Assembly (NCBI RefSeq): GCF_019649055.1
Contig: NW_026570227.1
Coordinates: forward strand, 2,728,001 to 2,792,000
From: Paramacrobiotus metropolitanus
Taxonomy: Eukaryota; Tardigrada; Eutardigrada; Parachela; Macrobiotidae
Length of the DNA stretch: 64,000 nucleotides
Reading direction: 5' to 3'
This document shows, piece by piece, positions 24,651-36,322 of this stretch. The position numbers and the translations under genes are program-made. The stretch's first letter is position 1, and the number at the start of each line of letters is the position of its first letter. The notes beneath the pieces were generated by a model. That model searched no databases. It was not told the DNA's origin and saw only the letters and a program-made list of their open reading frames with translations.

Positions 24651-25059
24651 TACAAATTAAATGTGTATAAAGTCTCTGCAGTCTGCACACCTGGAATCAC
24701 TGGAAAACATTAGTCGTCTAAGAGCGAAAAAGCCGTCAAAATCCTCTAGAGGATTTTTACTGCTTTCTCTGCCGCTTGCGATGACGGTGTACGTACAATC
24801 GCGCGTATTCTGAAATCTGAGAGTACCATTACATTCAACGTCACCGTTCTACCTTTCATGACGGTAATCTGGATTATTAAAATGTGTAGGCGACGCTGGG
24901 TAAGGCGAGCATCGCCAACGTTGTCTTACTGGCCGCAGTACCATTCTCTTCTCCCGAGATTGTGATGTAGCAGATAACCTTTAAAGTTCTTTACATTAAC
25001 ACAGTCAATGCAAGCAAGAACTTTTGAATATACTGTATATCAAATGTGGGTATTGTCAA
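24651..25059. other. No gene recognised
   Basis: Contains a short palindrome aaaatcctctagaggatttt at 24739-24758. No coding signal. Confidence 0.4.
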
Positions 25060-25830
25060 CCATATTTTGTGTTCAGTTTGCTAGCCGAAATCTCCGACTG
25101 TGTTTAGTTCGGGTAGGAAAGTGGCTTATGAATCTGAGGACAGCGTTGCGGGGAAACTGTTTCCGGAAGCCGTGCGGTCTTCGGATTAAGCAGTCGACTG
25201 ACAAAGGTCCGGATGGCTTACGCAAACAATCGTTAAAAGTTTTGATGATGCCGAACGAAAATTAGTCTCAGGCAAAGCCATGGAGGTCAACGGCGATCGT
25301 TCGCACTTTAACCCGTTGGACGACTTGCGTGTCAAACGCACTTATAATTTCGCGAAAGATGACTTCATTTCGTTCGTCACGGAGAACTCATTGCCCTAAT
25401 TATTACTGCTGACTGAACCTGGACTAAACTTAACCCACTTTATCTCTGGAGAACTCGAAAGCTATCTGATGATCTTCATGGGCAACGATGACGACACTAT
25501 TAAGCACCATTTATAGCGTCAAAGAATTTCCTGAAGACTACAAAAACCAGCTTCTGTCTGTCTTGATCAACACGGAGAGAAAAACTCCACAATAACAAAA
25601 TTCTTTGGCCTCCAGAATTCAAAAAATTCTGGATTTTGCATTTTCTTTTATTTTCCCTACCATCTGCTTTTTCTCGGCCGATCGGTCTGAAATACATGAT
25701 CAGGAGACGCTTAAGATGTTCCTGTAAGACTATCTGACTGGCAAGCTATCTTTTCTACCTTAACGATCCTCCCAACACCCAAGTATCGAAGGCGGTAGAT
25801 GTCGCACGCAGAAATGCCACAAAGACACCG
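25060..25830 (+). pseudogene. Protein-disulfide-isomerase-like remnant
   Basis: A plus-strand segment near 25320-25400 reads NFAKDDFISFVTENSLP. This resembles the start of the b' thioredoxin-like domain of protein disulfide isomerases, where a stretch ending FVTENSLP is characteristic. In another frame just after it reads FISGELESYLMIFMG, like the following GGEIK-HILLF block. Stops and frame changes interrupt the reading throughout, and no CGHC active site is present. Upstream (25090-25260) a degraded coding-like frame precedes it. Assignment is by recalled family pattern only. Confidence 0.5.
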
Positions 25831-26112
25831 CCTGATGGTGGCATTAATTTAACGAGCGTGGTCGCTCAGACCTCTCCCTCTGCGCTTGCCGATACCTATA
25901 CCAACAATAATTATTCCAAGTACGGAACTAGCGCCTGGAATCATCATTGTCTTCATGGTCAGTTGGTCATCATTACTGGGGAAGTACACCGCTCCAGACT
26001 AGCACCATAAGACCGGAGCGAAGGCAGAAAACGGTTATGGGCACCGGTTCGAGCTATGTACAGATACTAAGATCATCCAGAAAGTCAAATAAGAAACCAA
26101 ACAGCAAAAACA

Positions 26113-26837
26113 GCCCTGCTACGCCAAGTTGGGACACTTTAGAAAACAAATTATAAGATATTATTTTTTGCCGTCTTCTGTCGTTTTTTTGCACTTTTCT
26201 AGTATAACTTTTTGTTGTGCATCTGGCAATATTAAAATCGGAATCTTTTGGCACGTCGGTTGGGAGACAGGGGCAAATTAAGGGCATGGGGTAGGGTCAT
26301 CATCGGACCGCTTATATCGGCAATTCTCGTAAAATCCCCAGGCAATGTTTTTGCGTGAACTTTTTTGAAATACTTTCAGTGACCAACAAGGTGTCTGAGA
26401 CGGGTTAACAAAAGAGTCTTACGCGATTAATGCGCTAGATGAGCTCGAAGAAAGGTATATCACCCATAGACTTGTATCTTAAAAGGTACCTCCCGAAGAA
26501 TGTGGTTGCCTAGCGCGCTGATCACTTTAGGGGAGATGTTAGGAAAGGACCATTAGTAAATCGCAATATCACTTGGATCTTTTCAATTTTCCAGAATTTT
26601 TAAACTTCTGTTGATTAAACATGGTGATGTTTTAGTAAGCAATGCGCTTTTTTGGAAAAAAGTGAAAGTCAAACTTTTGCACCCGTTTCCGGCGTTGTAG
26701 CTTTTTGAATATAAACATAATTTAAAAAGTTGTTATTGATCAAAATCAATCATAAAAAAATTACAGAAGACTTTTATACAACAACGATCGTACAGGAGAA
26801 ATTTTTGTTACTGTCCCAACTTGGCGTAGCAGGGCTG
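26113..26837. mobile_element. MITE with 27-bp terminal inverted repeats
   Basis: Left end acagccctgctacgccaagt and right end, its exact complement (acttggcgtagcagggctgt), extend to about 27 bp. 725 bp, no coding capacity. Target duplication not clear, so the superfamily is undecided. Confidence 0.7.
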
Positions 26838-26910
26838 TAATTTTTGGATTTTAAAAAATGTTGCATCCCCTTTCGGGTTCAAAAAGCCGACACGTAGCTT
26901 AAAATGAATA

Positions 26911-26951
26911 AGAAACCTAAGAAACCTAAGAAACCTAAGAAACCTAAGAAA
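26911..26951 (+). repeat. Nonamer tandem repeat gaaacctaa, about five copies
   Basis: Perfect tandem copies of gaaacctaa. It resembles telomeric sequence only superficially and is internal. Confidence 0.8.
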
Positions 26952-27309
26952 CAACATAGCATCCTTTGTTAAATAATCCCTTTTTTACTTCTTCAATAAA
27001 TTAGTATTTTGCAATAACCATTATTACCATTAAATCTTTAAGCATTATTGATCCGTGACCGACGTTACAGAAAGCCCCTTTTCATTGAACATAGAGGATC
27101 TTCGCATTGCGTCGGTCGACAAAGGTACTTTGGCCATCAAAGGTTCAGTATCTGTAGAAGCCTTTTAAATGAAATGAAATTTTATGGATTACTGTCCTGT
27201 TTTCATTTATGAAAAGTTTTACTGGTAGACGAACGCCTACCCATCTAATGAAAGGCGTACGAACATCATCGCCATTATTAGTATCAACATTGTTGTTGGT
27301 TATTTTTAG

Positions 27310-28062
27310 ATGCTGACGAGCCGTTTCCGACACTTTCCGAGAAAGAAGAATGCAAAGCTCAGATCACAGCTAACTATCAACCTCCGGACGCTTATACTAG
27401 ATTTTGTACAGAGTTTAAAGGATTGTTTATAATATGTACCTCCACACCTCCAAGCACCCATGAAATTACTACAATGACCACTTCCATGCCCAAATCTCCG
27501 CTGCGACCAATCGAGATGCACATGGCTGACGGTCCCATCACAGCAAAGAATTTTCAACCCATTCAAAAACAAATTATTGCTTTTGAGCTTTTGAAATGCC
27601 TTAAATGCTTGCAATCAATCAGCCTTTTGCAGGTCTGCGATTTACGAACTTAATGATCTGGATAATAAGAAAAATGATTTTAGACTCTAACATAAAATGC
27701 GCATATTTACTTTTGGAAATGCGGTATATGCGTGATCGAAGCTTGGTACTATTACATTGGAAAAACCCGCTTTCACCGATTTGCCTGATTTTCTGGTGAT
27801 TTCATACGAGGCATGGCTGTATTCTGTACGTTATCGATTTGCATTTTTTAACTGCACGTACGCGTGGCACCGGCGCTGGCGGCAGCCGGCAGGATAACAC
27901 GGAGCTGCTCAGCGGTTATGTGACCGCACTGAACTGGTCCTTTAGGAATGCCGTTAATCTCCGGAAGAACTTGTTTTTCCCGGTTGACTTTAAATCGCCC
28001 CAATTCAGGCCGTCTGTTGTTGATTTTGAGCAGTCGGAATACTCATTCAATGAACCTAACTG
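27310..28062 (+). pseudogene. Orphan LRR exon (unit B2), decayed
   Basis: Starts at a good acceptor (tttttag) with codons for ADEPFPTLSE, then recognisable LRR blocks (SPLRPIEMHMADGPI) and the terminal NEPNC. The Cys/Trp cap is damaged: its first Cys pair is missing and the spacer is altered. Multiple frame breaks. No astacin exons lie upstream; that space is taken by the PDI remnant and MITEs. Confidence 0.75.
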
Positions 28063-28769
28063 TCTTCAATCGATTCTTCTGCTTTGCTTTAACAAAAGTC
28101 ACGGATATCTCTAACGGTTGCAATTACGTACATCCAGCATCAAAAAAGTACAGTGTGTCTGTAGATAATATCACATGGCATGCTTATACTATTCAGCGCC
28201 GGAAATTTACACGGCATTAATCTTGCAGAATGTTGAAATTTTACTACAAAACCGCGCAGTGCTGTGATTGAATGTCATGCTTGGAGGGTGTCACAATAAT
28301 TGCTAATACGGAATACAAGATTGGCGAGCATCATAAAATATACTAACCAGTGCTTAACTTCCATAAATACTGTACTTGTAGTGCGTAGTAAGTAAAGCTT
28401 CCAGTTTTCCCTGATTTTGAAAGACCTTGCCTGAAAATATAATCAGTGAAACCAGGCTGGGCCAAAATTTTGGCAAGATCCTCCGCGCACAAACCACTAG
28501 GCTAGTGGTATGTGCGCTAGTGGCACTAGCTGAGCTAACAGAGCACGAATGGGTATGCCCCTTTATCGGAATCCAAAATGTGTAAAGACGGAGCGCTTAC
28601 GGAGTAAGACAAGACGTTTTTTTTAAACCGGTTGTCATTAGACGCGGTATCCACATTTTGCCAGCGGATATGCAGGTTAGCACGGGTTACACATACTGCT
28701 CATAAAAAATTTTTATTTAATCGCTTTCTAAGGCGCAAAGCAGCTTGTTTCTGTTGGTACGTGGCACGC
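28063..28769. other. Spacer upstream of unit C; presumed promoter region
   Basis: No gene recognised. It lies directly 5' of the unit C signal exon. No clear TATA box identified. Confidence 0.35.
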
Positions 28770-30872
28770 ATGCAGTTTTTGCTACTTAGAAGTGTAGCTA
28801 TGTCTGCTTTCGCTGGTATTTTTTGCACGTTATGCGGACTCGTGTTTTGTTCACTTGCATCTACAATCAACCTACCGACAAGTAAGCTATAAAAAAATTT
28901 TCCGGCAATATCGTCAAAACCATCGTACTGGATACATCTTGATCTTGTTGCAGACTGGCGGGATTTTATCGATCCCGAAATACTGGCCAAAGGCAACGAC
29001 GACAGTCTTTACGACAGCGACCTGCTGGAAGGCGATATAACTGGGCTCGAAGCTCTGCAGGTACCAGCACAAAATTCACTTAATAACTACTTGAAGGCTT
29101 GTACAATAATTTCTAGAAAATTTTAAGTACCTACTTGGAATTATAATTACCGACATACCGTGATTTTCTGATTGGCAGGTGGCGCATGGAGCTGCCAATT
29201 CGATTGATAAGGCTGATTCGTTCTGGCCTAACAACACCATCCCGTACACATTTACAAAGAAACGATTTGCAACACTGAGTAAAACGTTTTACTTCATTTT
29301 GCCGAAAGTTACAGAAAAAGGAAAAACGCGTTCGTGCTGTTTCATTGCATAATTCTTTCCAACACATCTCGTTTTAGCAACAAGAGAAATTCGAATTGTG
29401 CTGGAGTCGATGGATGTTATCAGCCATTTAACCGGGAACTGTGTTCGGTTCGTAGAGCGAACAGACGAAGAAGACTACATTAATTTTCAGAAAGGATTGC
29501 AGTATGTATTGCTATTGTATTTCGATCAAGTGAGGCTCTCACGGAAGAATTCATGCTTCGGGTATTGATTGCAGATGCATGTCAAATATTGGTCGAACCG
29601 GCGGTAAACAAACAGTGACATATGCAACAGGATGCCTAAAGAATCACGGTGACGTACAGCACGAACTCATGCACACCATGGGATTCTTCCATGAGCATTC
29701 CCGAGCGGATCGCGACCAGTATGTCACTATCATTTGGGATAACATCGACGAAAGTAAGATTGTTGGTTTAGTAATAATTCGACGTTGCCAGCAAAGCAGA
29801 CACTCGGCTGCATTAACTCATGTTTTCTGTGTCTTCTTATACTGTAATATTTTCTTATGTTACTACTGATTACTGTATAATTGATGCACTGATACACCGA
29901 TTGGTATTAACTACAGTCATTCGTGGTTTTAAGGCGACAAAGAGCAGTTCGCCAAACACGAATCGGGGAATACATTCGGAATCCCGTACGACTATGAATC
30001 GATCATGCACTACAAGTATAATGCCTTCGCGAAAGACAGCAGCCTTCCGACGATCGTTCCGAAAATCAAACGCTCAAGATTGGTCAGAACGTAAACCTGA
30101 GTCCGTTTGATTTGGCCCGAATTCATCGGCGCTTCCGCTGTGCAATAGCGGCAGCTAGCACTTTCCTACGCGGCCATGGCAGTATTTTATTAGAAGGTCA
30201 GAAAAACGCCAAGAATGGCGTTAGTTTTGACTTAAGGCAAACAGCGCAAAATGACTGAAACGCCATACGTACTCGTATGCGTCGAGACTTTTATTGTCAC
30301 TGTCAATGCAGGTATCGTAAAGTATAGAATGATTTGCATTTATAAATGTTTCTCTTTTATCATTGATAACAACATAGCCTGTATATTATTATAAAAACAA
30401 AAAATTGCCAGCTGTCTGCTGTATTATATTTAAACACTTGTGTACGGTATTTTTAATGCAAACTGCATACGATCAAAAACGTTTCACAACTATTACTGAT
30501 TTCACATCGTTGTTTTTGCGTGCTACGTACAGAGAAAATCAAAATATTTTGGTGTCATGGTTAGCGGTATTTGATTTTATTTTTAAACTGCATAACACTG
30601 GATAAGCATACACAGCAGCAGCGTACATTAGATACGCTTAATTATGATGTCATAAACCTCTCCCTGATTATGTGAACTTTATGGAGTACACTACACAGTT
30701 TACAATTTTTTACATAAACTGATAGCTGATTTGTGCACATGAGTAGATTGTTTAGCTGATTTGTGCACGGCTTGCTTTTTATACAACTGTATCATTAGTA
30801 ATTAGTACTGTCTAGCTTACACAGTTACATGTACTTTGTTCTTTGCTGTTACCGAATGTTTATCTTTGTAAG

Positions 30873-31225
30873 GAGGACCAAAAAAAAGTACCGGTGCTAC
30901 AAAGTTACCGGAAACAACTAAAGAGCCAGAATCACAGGAAACTACAACAGAACTTTCGGAAACGACTAACGCGCCAGAGCAGTTCTCGGAAACGACACCA
31001 GAACTTTCGGAAACGACTAACGCGCCAGAGCAGTTCTCGGAAACGACACCAGAACTTCCGGAAACGACTAACGCGCCAGAAGAGTTACCGAAAACTACCG
31101 AGCTTTCGGAAATAACTAATGCGGCAGAGGTTTTACCGGAAACTACTAACATGCCAGAGTTGCAGCTGGAAACTACTAGCGTACCAGAAGTACCGAAAGC
31201 TGACGGTAGTTTCATTGAAAACTAA
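30873..31225 (+). CDS. Thr/Pro/Glu-rich linker exon of unit C
   Basis: Open from the acceptor (gtaag|GAGGACC) to a stop at 31223-31225, or to a donor GACG|GTAGTT at 31205 that would join in phase to the LRR exon. About 110 residues, mucin-like, with a 17-residue unit ELSETTNAPEQFSETTP encoded by two identical 51-bp copies (30950-31000, 31001-31051) and a partial third. It probably forms an O-glycosylated stalk between protease and LRR domain. The same exon in units A and E is much shorter (about 16 codons). Confidence 0.7.
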
Positions 31226-31448
31226 TGTTTTGGTTAAACATTGACAATTTTTTTTAACACGAGACGGTAGCTAGTGCGTCGTAAAAGCAAGTATTCGCTC
31301 TTTGAGGAAAATTCAAGACACGTTCTTTTCGAGCGATTAATATAAACAAAGCTTAAAAGTGAATATGAGTACTATAGAGTGGATCATTAGACTCTGGAAT
31401 CTAACTTACGATAACAAGTTAGCATTATGGCCGATTCGATAGGAATTT

Positions 31449-32463
31449 TACTTACCAGGTCACTATTTTCGCCTCCAAATTCAAAAAAATTTCTTTTTTT
31501 GTGAAAAGGTAGTAAACTAGCGTGGTATGATTAAAAACTATTTTCATCTGCAAAGGTCAAATGGGCGTGGCCAAACAGAAATTTAATTAACACAAAAGTT
31601 AGAAATTGTATTACCAGTGTATGTATTATAGACTCATAATGTGTCATGTACTTATGAACTATGACATTGTCGTACTAGCTGATCTATGAGTATACGGTGC
31701 GCCCAGGTCACCAATCCGCTTGTTTATCAGATGTTCAGTTGCAGTAACTTACTAACACTATGAATGTACCGTGCGCTATATAAGAACTTTGCCTGCATAA
31801 CGTTGAACAACACAACTGACACCAGTGTGTACGACGCTTCTTGTTTCTGTTCCCGTGACTATAGTAATCTCATAATATAAATTCTAACAACAAAGTACAT
31901 ATACTATTAGAATGTAGCATTAATTGCATTTATACCGCAATATCGTTTTTGCGGGCAATATACGTCCCGTAGATCCTTCCAAAGCCGATCGAGCATCAGT
32001 GTGTGTACTGTCAGCGCGCGTCCGGTGACCATCGCAGCAAAATTACGAATTTGAAATTTCAGAAATTCAACAACTTCCCTAATTTTAAGCTGCTTGTACG
32101 TCCATATGCCGAGGAGCTATTAAAAAGCATTTAGGTAAAAGATTTTTAAAAATGTATGATGCAGCAATTCCCAGGCAAGATGGGACTACCGGAAGCATTT
32201 TTTGGAGCTATGTGTTGCTTGACACCTGGAAGGGCCACCGGCTGGTCCAGTGGACACAAAATTAATATACTGATATTATGGTAAATGCCAGTACTGCATA
32301 ATAATGGTATGCAATATTATGTACTTATTTAATTTATGTTAGACCACGCCAAACTGAACTTTGCAGACAAAATATTTTTTAAGCGTACCACGGTAGTCTA
32401 CTACCTTTTTACAAAAAACGAAATTTTTTTGAATTTGGAGGCGGAAATAGTGCCCTGGTTAGG
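31449..32463. mobile_element. About 1 kb inverted-repeat element in the last intron of unit C
   Basis: Ends of about 125 bp (taccaggtcactattttcgc onward at the left) are inverted copies of 32336-32463. There is no transposase. The interior (31690-31880) has a core-promoter-like stretch, gcgctatataagaactttgc, and could include an old solo LTR, but no repeat ends confirm that. Confidence 0.65.
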
Positions 32464-32522
32464 AGAAACCTGGTTTTACTCTACCAGAGGACGAAGATCT
32501 TCACTAGCGTTAATTTTTTCAG

Positions 32523-33340
32523 ATGCTGATGAGCCGTTTCCGACATTTTCCAATATTCCATTGGGGAGCGATGAATGCCAGGCTCAGTCTACAACGAACT
32601 GTAAACCGGATTTTAGCTTTTTCAACATCGATTTGAAAACATGTAAATATAGAGGGTTAGTGATAAAATGCACCTCTATACCACCAAGCGCGTCTGAAAT
32701 AGCTGGAATTACCGCATCTATGTCTCAACCTCCGCTTCGACCAATTGAACTGTTTATTGCGGACGGCCCAGTTCTCACACCAAAAAATTTTGGGCTCATC
32801 CAAAAACAAGTTGTCATTTTTTATTTAACAAAATGCGAGAACTCCCGATCACTTGGCCGCCTACCGAAGCTGCGGTTTACCAACTTGCTGGAACTGAGCC
32901 TATCAGAGTGCAGCGATCTGGACATTAGAAAGGATGATTTGAGATTCTCTCGTAAGTTACGCATATTAACTTTGGGATCCGGATTCTATCCGTCAACGAT
33001 TCGTACGCTGGAAAAGGACACCTTCACCAATTTACCAGACTTACGCTTAATTTCTCTGGAATACCAGTCAGAGCTGTATCACGGGCAGCGCGACCACATA
33101 ATCAGATTGCACTGTGACTGTGCGTATGCATGGTATCGGCGCTGGTGGCAAGATAACACTGAACTCCTGCGCGAAGCGAATTCGGGTGATATATACTTAC
33201 TGAGTGGGTCGTTTATGAATAATCTGTACCGTCGGAAGGACGTGTATTTACCGGTTGACTGCAGCTCACCCCCATCCGGACTGTCGGGTATCCGTTTTGA
33301 GCAGGAGGAGTACTCGGTGAATGAACCGGACTGTCCTTGA
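32523..33340 (+). CDS. LRR domain exon of unit C, intact
   Basis: The only fully open LRR exon in the array, 272 codons. It begins ADEPFPTFS after the acceptor tttttcag. A Cys-containing N-terminal cap (DECQAQSTTNCKP) is followed by degenerate leucine-rich repeats (LLELSLSECSDLDI, FSRKLRILTLGSG, FTNLPDLRLISLEY). The C-terminal cap has LHCDCAYAWYRRWWQDN and LPVDCSSPPSG, a CxC-W pattern like LRRCT modules. It ends EPDCP then TGA. Predicted extracellular and disulfide bonded. Reads in frame from the linker exon of the same unit. Confidence 0.75.
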
Positions 33341-33381
33341 TTCTGACTTCATCAAAAATCACTATTATTTCTAATTATATA

Positions 33382-33539
33382 CACATGGTAATAACTCCAT
33401 GTGGGTAATGTTAAAAATGCGCATTATTTGTCCGGGCTGCCTTTAATTAAGTCTGACTCTATAAGTCACTAACATTTTATACTATATATACATGGTAGTG
33501 ACTCCATGTGGGTAATGTTACAGATGCGCATTATTTGTC
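33382..33539 (+). repeat. Tandem duplication just 3' of unit C
   Basis: A block of about 51 bp (catggtaataactccatgtg ... gcgcattatttgtc) at 33382-33432 recurs at 33489-33539 with few changes; period about 107 bp. Each copy contains a small hairpin catgg...ccatg. Confidence 0.7.
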
Positions 33540-34534
33540 AGTTACAAGTATTTTATGATATTTTCTAGGGTTCTGATGTCACCAAACTTATTACCGGAGC
33601 GAAAAATGCTGCTGCGAGGACCACTGCTGCCCAAGCAATTAAAAAACTATTATTTACGGTCTTTTAGCTAACCATTTTTACCACAACACACCAGAACATA
33701 TTATGCACATAACCGCAGTTATCTTACCGCGTTGATTCCATTTAGTACGCACTGGCCACATTTACGCACCTGATTTAGGAGTGCTTTAATGTAAGAAACC
33801 TTAAATCAAAATATATTTCCAGTAATTTTGGTTCCCACAGCGGAATATGCCACGGCTACAACATGTCAGAGGTCATTACCAAAATTAACGAAGTCATGTA
33901 AAAGTACAACAGCCCATACCGCACGACAATAAATTTGGTGTTCGATCATTCGATTGTGAGACGTTCATTATAAAAATGGCAAGTCAGTACTACAAATACA
34001 ACAACCACACCAAGTTCTGTTGCTGCCCCTAATATGGCTGCTGTACGGAAACAGTAAAGGTTTAAGTACTGTATTTAAGTAGTCTCCGACTACGATGTAC
34101 AAACTTTGAGTTATACGTGGCTTAGAAAAGCTTTACAGAGTCTGAGCAAATACCGTTTACCAGAAGAGCTGAATTATACTGTACCCAGGTATCGGCAGCA
34201 TCCTCTGCAAAAATTTCACTGAAACCGCTTATCGAGAACACGAGTGGTTTTGCGCCTTTACGTTAGTTCAGAACTAACAATAACAGTCACAAGAACGTTC
34301 AAATTGCAGGAAACGTTTTGTTTCCAAAGAGAAACCGGTTGTCATCACGCATCGAGTCCACAAATTGCCAGCTGATATTCAGTGAATACGAGTCGAGCAC
34401 GTATTCCGCTCACAAGATATTTTCTAAGTTAATCTTTTTTTAAGGAGCAGAGCTGCTATAATTGCTGCTGGTACGGGACGCGTATGAAACTGAGTGGTGT
34501 ACAGCTCTATGCTTGCTTTCCCTGTGTATGCTTT
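33540..34534. other. Between units C and D; no gene recognised
   Basis: Non-coding, presumed 5' flank of unit D. Confidence 0.4.
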
Positions 34535-36322
34535 CGCTGTTGCTTTTTTATGATATCGGAACTCTTGGTTTTCACATTAGCTTCTACAACAAATCTCCCA
34601 ACGAGTAAGTTAGTTACATTATAACCCAAAGTCTCGGTAATGTTTTCATTTTTCAAGACCTTGTTGAGCAGACTGGCGAGATTTCATCGATCCCGATATT
34701 CTGGCCAAAGGCAGCGACGCTAGTCTTTACGACAGCGACCTACTGGAAGGCGACAGCACCGGACTCGAGGCTGTGGAGGCATCACAGAAGAACCTAAAAG
34801 TAACCATCTCGACAGTGTTATCCAACGATTTAAACCCTTCTCATTTGTTGCATTATCATAACGCTTCCTATTTCTGATTGCAGTTGTCACATGGAGCGGC
34901 TAATGCGATCGACAAGGCTGACTCGTTTTGGCCAAACAACACCATCCCGTACCAATTTACAAAGAAACAACTTGCAACATTAAGTATACCTTTATTTTAT
35001 AAGAAAATTTGCAAAATAAAAAGATCATCTACCCTGTTAGAATTCCATATTCACCCGGTGATCTTAAATTAATTACTTCTGTTCATTGGTTAGCATCACA
35101 GGAAATTGGAATTCTATTGGAGTCGATTGATATTATCAGTCACTTGACCGGAAACTGTGTCCAGTTTGTGGAACGGACTGACGAAGAAGACATTAATATT
35201 CAGAAGGGACTGCAAATCAGCATTTCATTGATGCCGAAGTTGAATGGTTCGAAAAAGAATAATTTATGATTGTAGATGCATGTCAAACATTGGTCGAACC
35301 GGTGGAAAACAGACCGTGACGTAGCGACAGGATGTCTGAAGAATCAAAGAAATGTCCAGCACGAACTGATGCACACCATGGGATTCTTCCATGAGCATTC
35401 CCGAGCGGATCGCGACCAGCATGTCATCATCATCTGGGATAACGTCGATGAAAGTTAGGTCCTACATTTAATAATAAAAGAAAATTCGGGGGAACAATTT
35501 ATGGCCTGCTCTACCTTTGCCTGCATAATATTTTCGATTACGTACAGAGGGTGATTTTGCAATATGCTTCCACTTTCTTTATGATTTTATTGCCATCCTC
35601 TCCGTGCATATGTTATTCTTAGAGCCGTTAAATTTGAAAGCCCTTTCTCTTAGCGTTCATAACAAATTAATTTTAGAATACGGTGGGATTTTGCAAACCG
35701 ACAAGGGTCGCGCACTGTAACATTTCGCGCAACACTGTAACTGTATGCGCACTGTATGCGCAACACTGTAACATTTCGCAAAACGTTTTCCTATGCTTTC
35801 CATTAAAAATTTGCTAAAAAATCGTCATCAATTCATAATCTATGGATGCCAGGTTTAGTGAACTGTTACATTATGTGGCCCTTCAGAAAACACCTGGCTT
35901 TGTGAGATTCTAGGCACTGGCACGCTGTGTTAGCTTCGTAAACTGGAAGACAGCCATTTTGACTGTTCCCCTTGCGTTCCTCCCCGTGCTGCAAATCCAG
36001 ATTGCTTACCGGTTTGTCCGAACTACGCGTGATTTCATTGGAATACAAGGCTTGGCGGTATACTTCGCCACATGACTACGTTATCAGCCTGCATTGCAAT
36101 TGTACGTATGGGTGGTACCGGCGCTGGTACGCGGACAACACCAATCTTCTAAAGGAAGCGGCGGCTGCTGATGTGTACGCGTTGAACTGGTCCTTTAAGA
36201 GTGCCATGTATCAACAAAAAGACTTATATTTACCAGTCGATTGCAATTCGCCTCCATCCGAACAGTCTGATATCATTTAGAGCAGATGGAGTACTCGGTG
36301 AATGTCCCTGAATGTCCTTAAT
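34535..36322 (+). pseudogene. Astacin-linker-LRR unit D, decayed
   Basis: Traces: signal exon end about 34535-34605 (LLVFTLASTTNLPT), propeptide exon 34672-34778 (NWRDFIDPDILAKG), 34884-34983 (WPNNTIPYQF), 35094-35214, 35276-35454 (zinc site present). Exon 5 has a base loss (ACGTAGCGACAG in place of ACTTATGCAACC) that introduces TAG, two donors have lost GT, exon 6 and the linker are absent, and only the 3' half of the LRR exon remains (about 36003-36322, cap LHCNCTYGWYRRWY). A stop interrupts shortly before the usual C-terminus. A dead copy, with its exon 3 and 4 most like unit A. Confidence 0.8.

Larger units (their letters stand above)
28770..33340 (+). pseudogene. Astacin-linker-LRR unit C: all modules present, protease exon 6 damaged
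   Basis: Exons: 28770-28881 signal peptide (MQFLLLRSVAMSAFAGIF...), 28954-29060 propeptide (NWRDFIDPEILAKG; LLEGDITG holds the EGD aspartate-switch motif of pro-astacins), 29179-29278 (WPNNTIPYTF), 29378-29501, 29575-29753 (zinc site [15 protein letters not shown]), 29934-about 30166 (Met-turn SIMHYKYNAF), 30873-31205 linker and 32523-33340 LRR. Intron phases 1, 0, 1, 2, 1 agree at each join checked. Exon 6 has lost one base near 30079, giving an early stop, and its donor is no longer a GT. Predicted role from family knowledge: secreted zinc endopeptidase with an LRR module for binding a partner. Either a recent pseudogene or a sequence error; the linker and LRR exons are fully open. A 1 kb MITE sits in the last intron. 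Confidence 0.75.

Noticed and set aside
24651-26112. Possible pol region of the LTR element beyond its right end
   Set aside because: It lies outside the element, and the only coding resemblance is to protein disulfide isomerase, not to reverse transcriptase or integrase.
26911-26951. Telomere-like repeat
   Set aside because: The nonamer gaaacctaa is only five copies long and internal; no sign of a chromosome end.
30817-31215. Minus-strand frame of 132 codons, Ser/Val/Gly rich
   Set aside because: It is the shadow of the plus-strand Thr/Pro/Glu linker exon, which has matching splice phase and lies in order within unit C.
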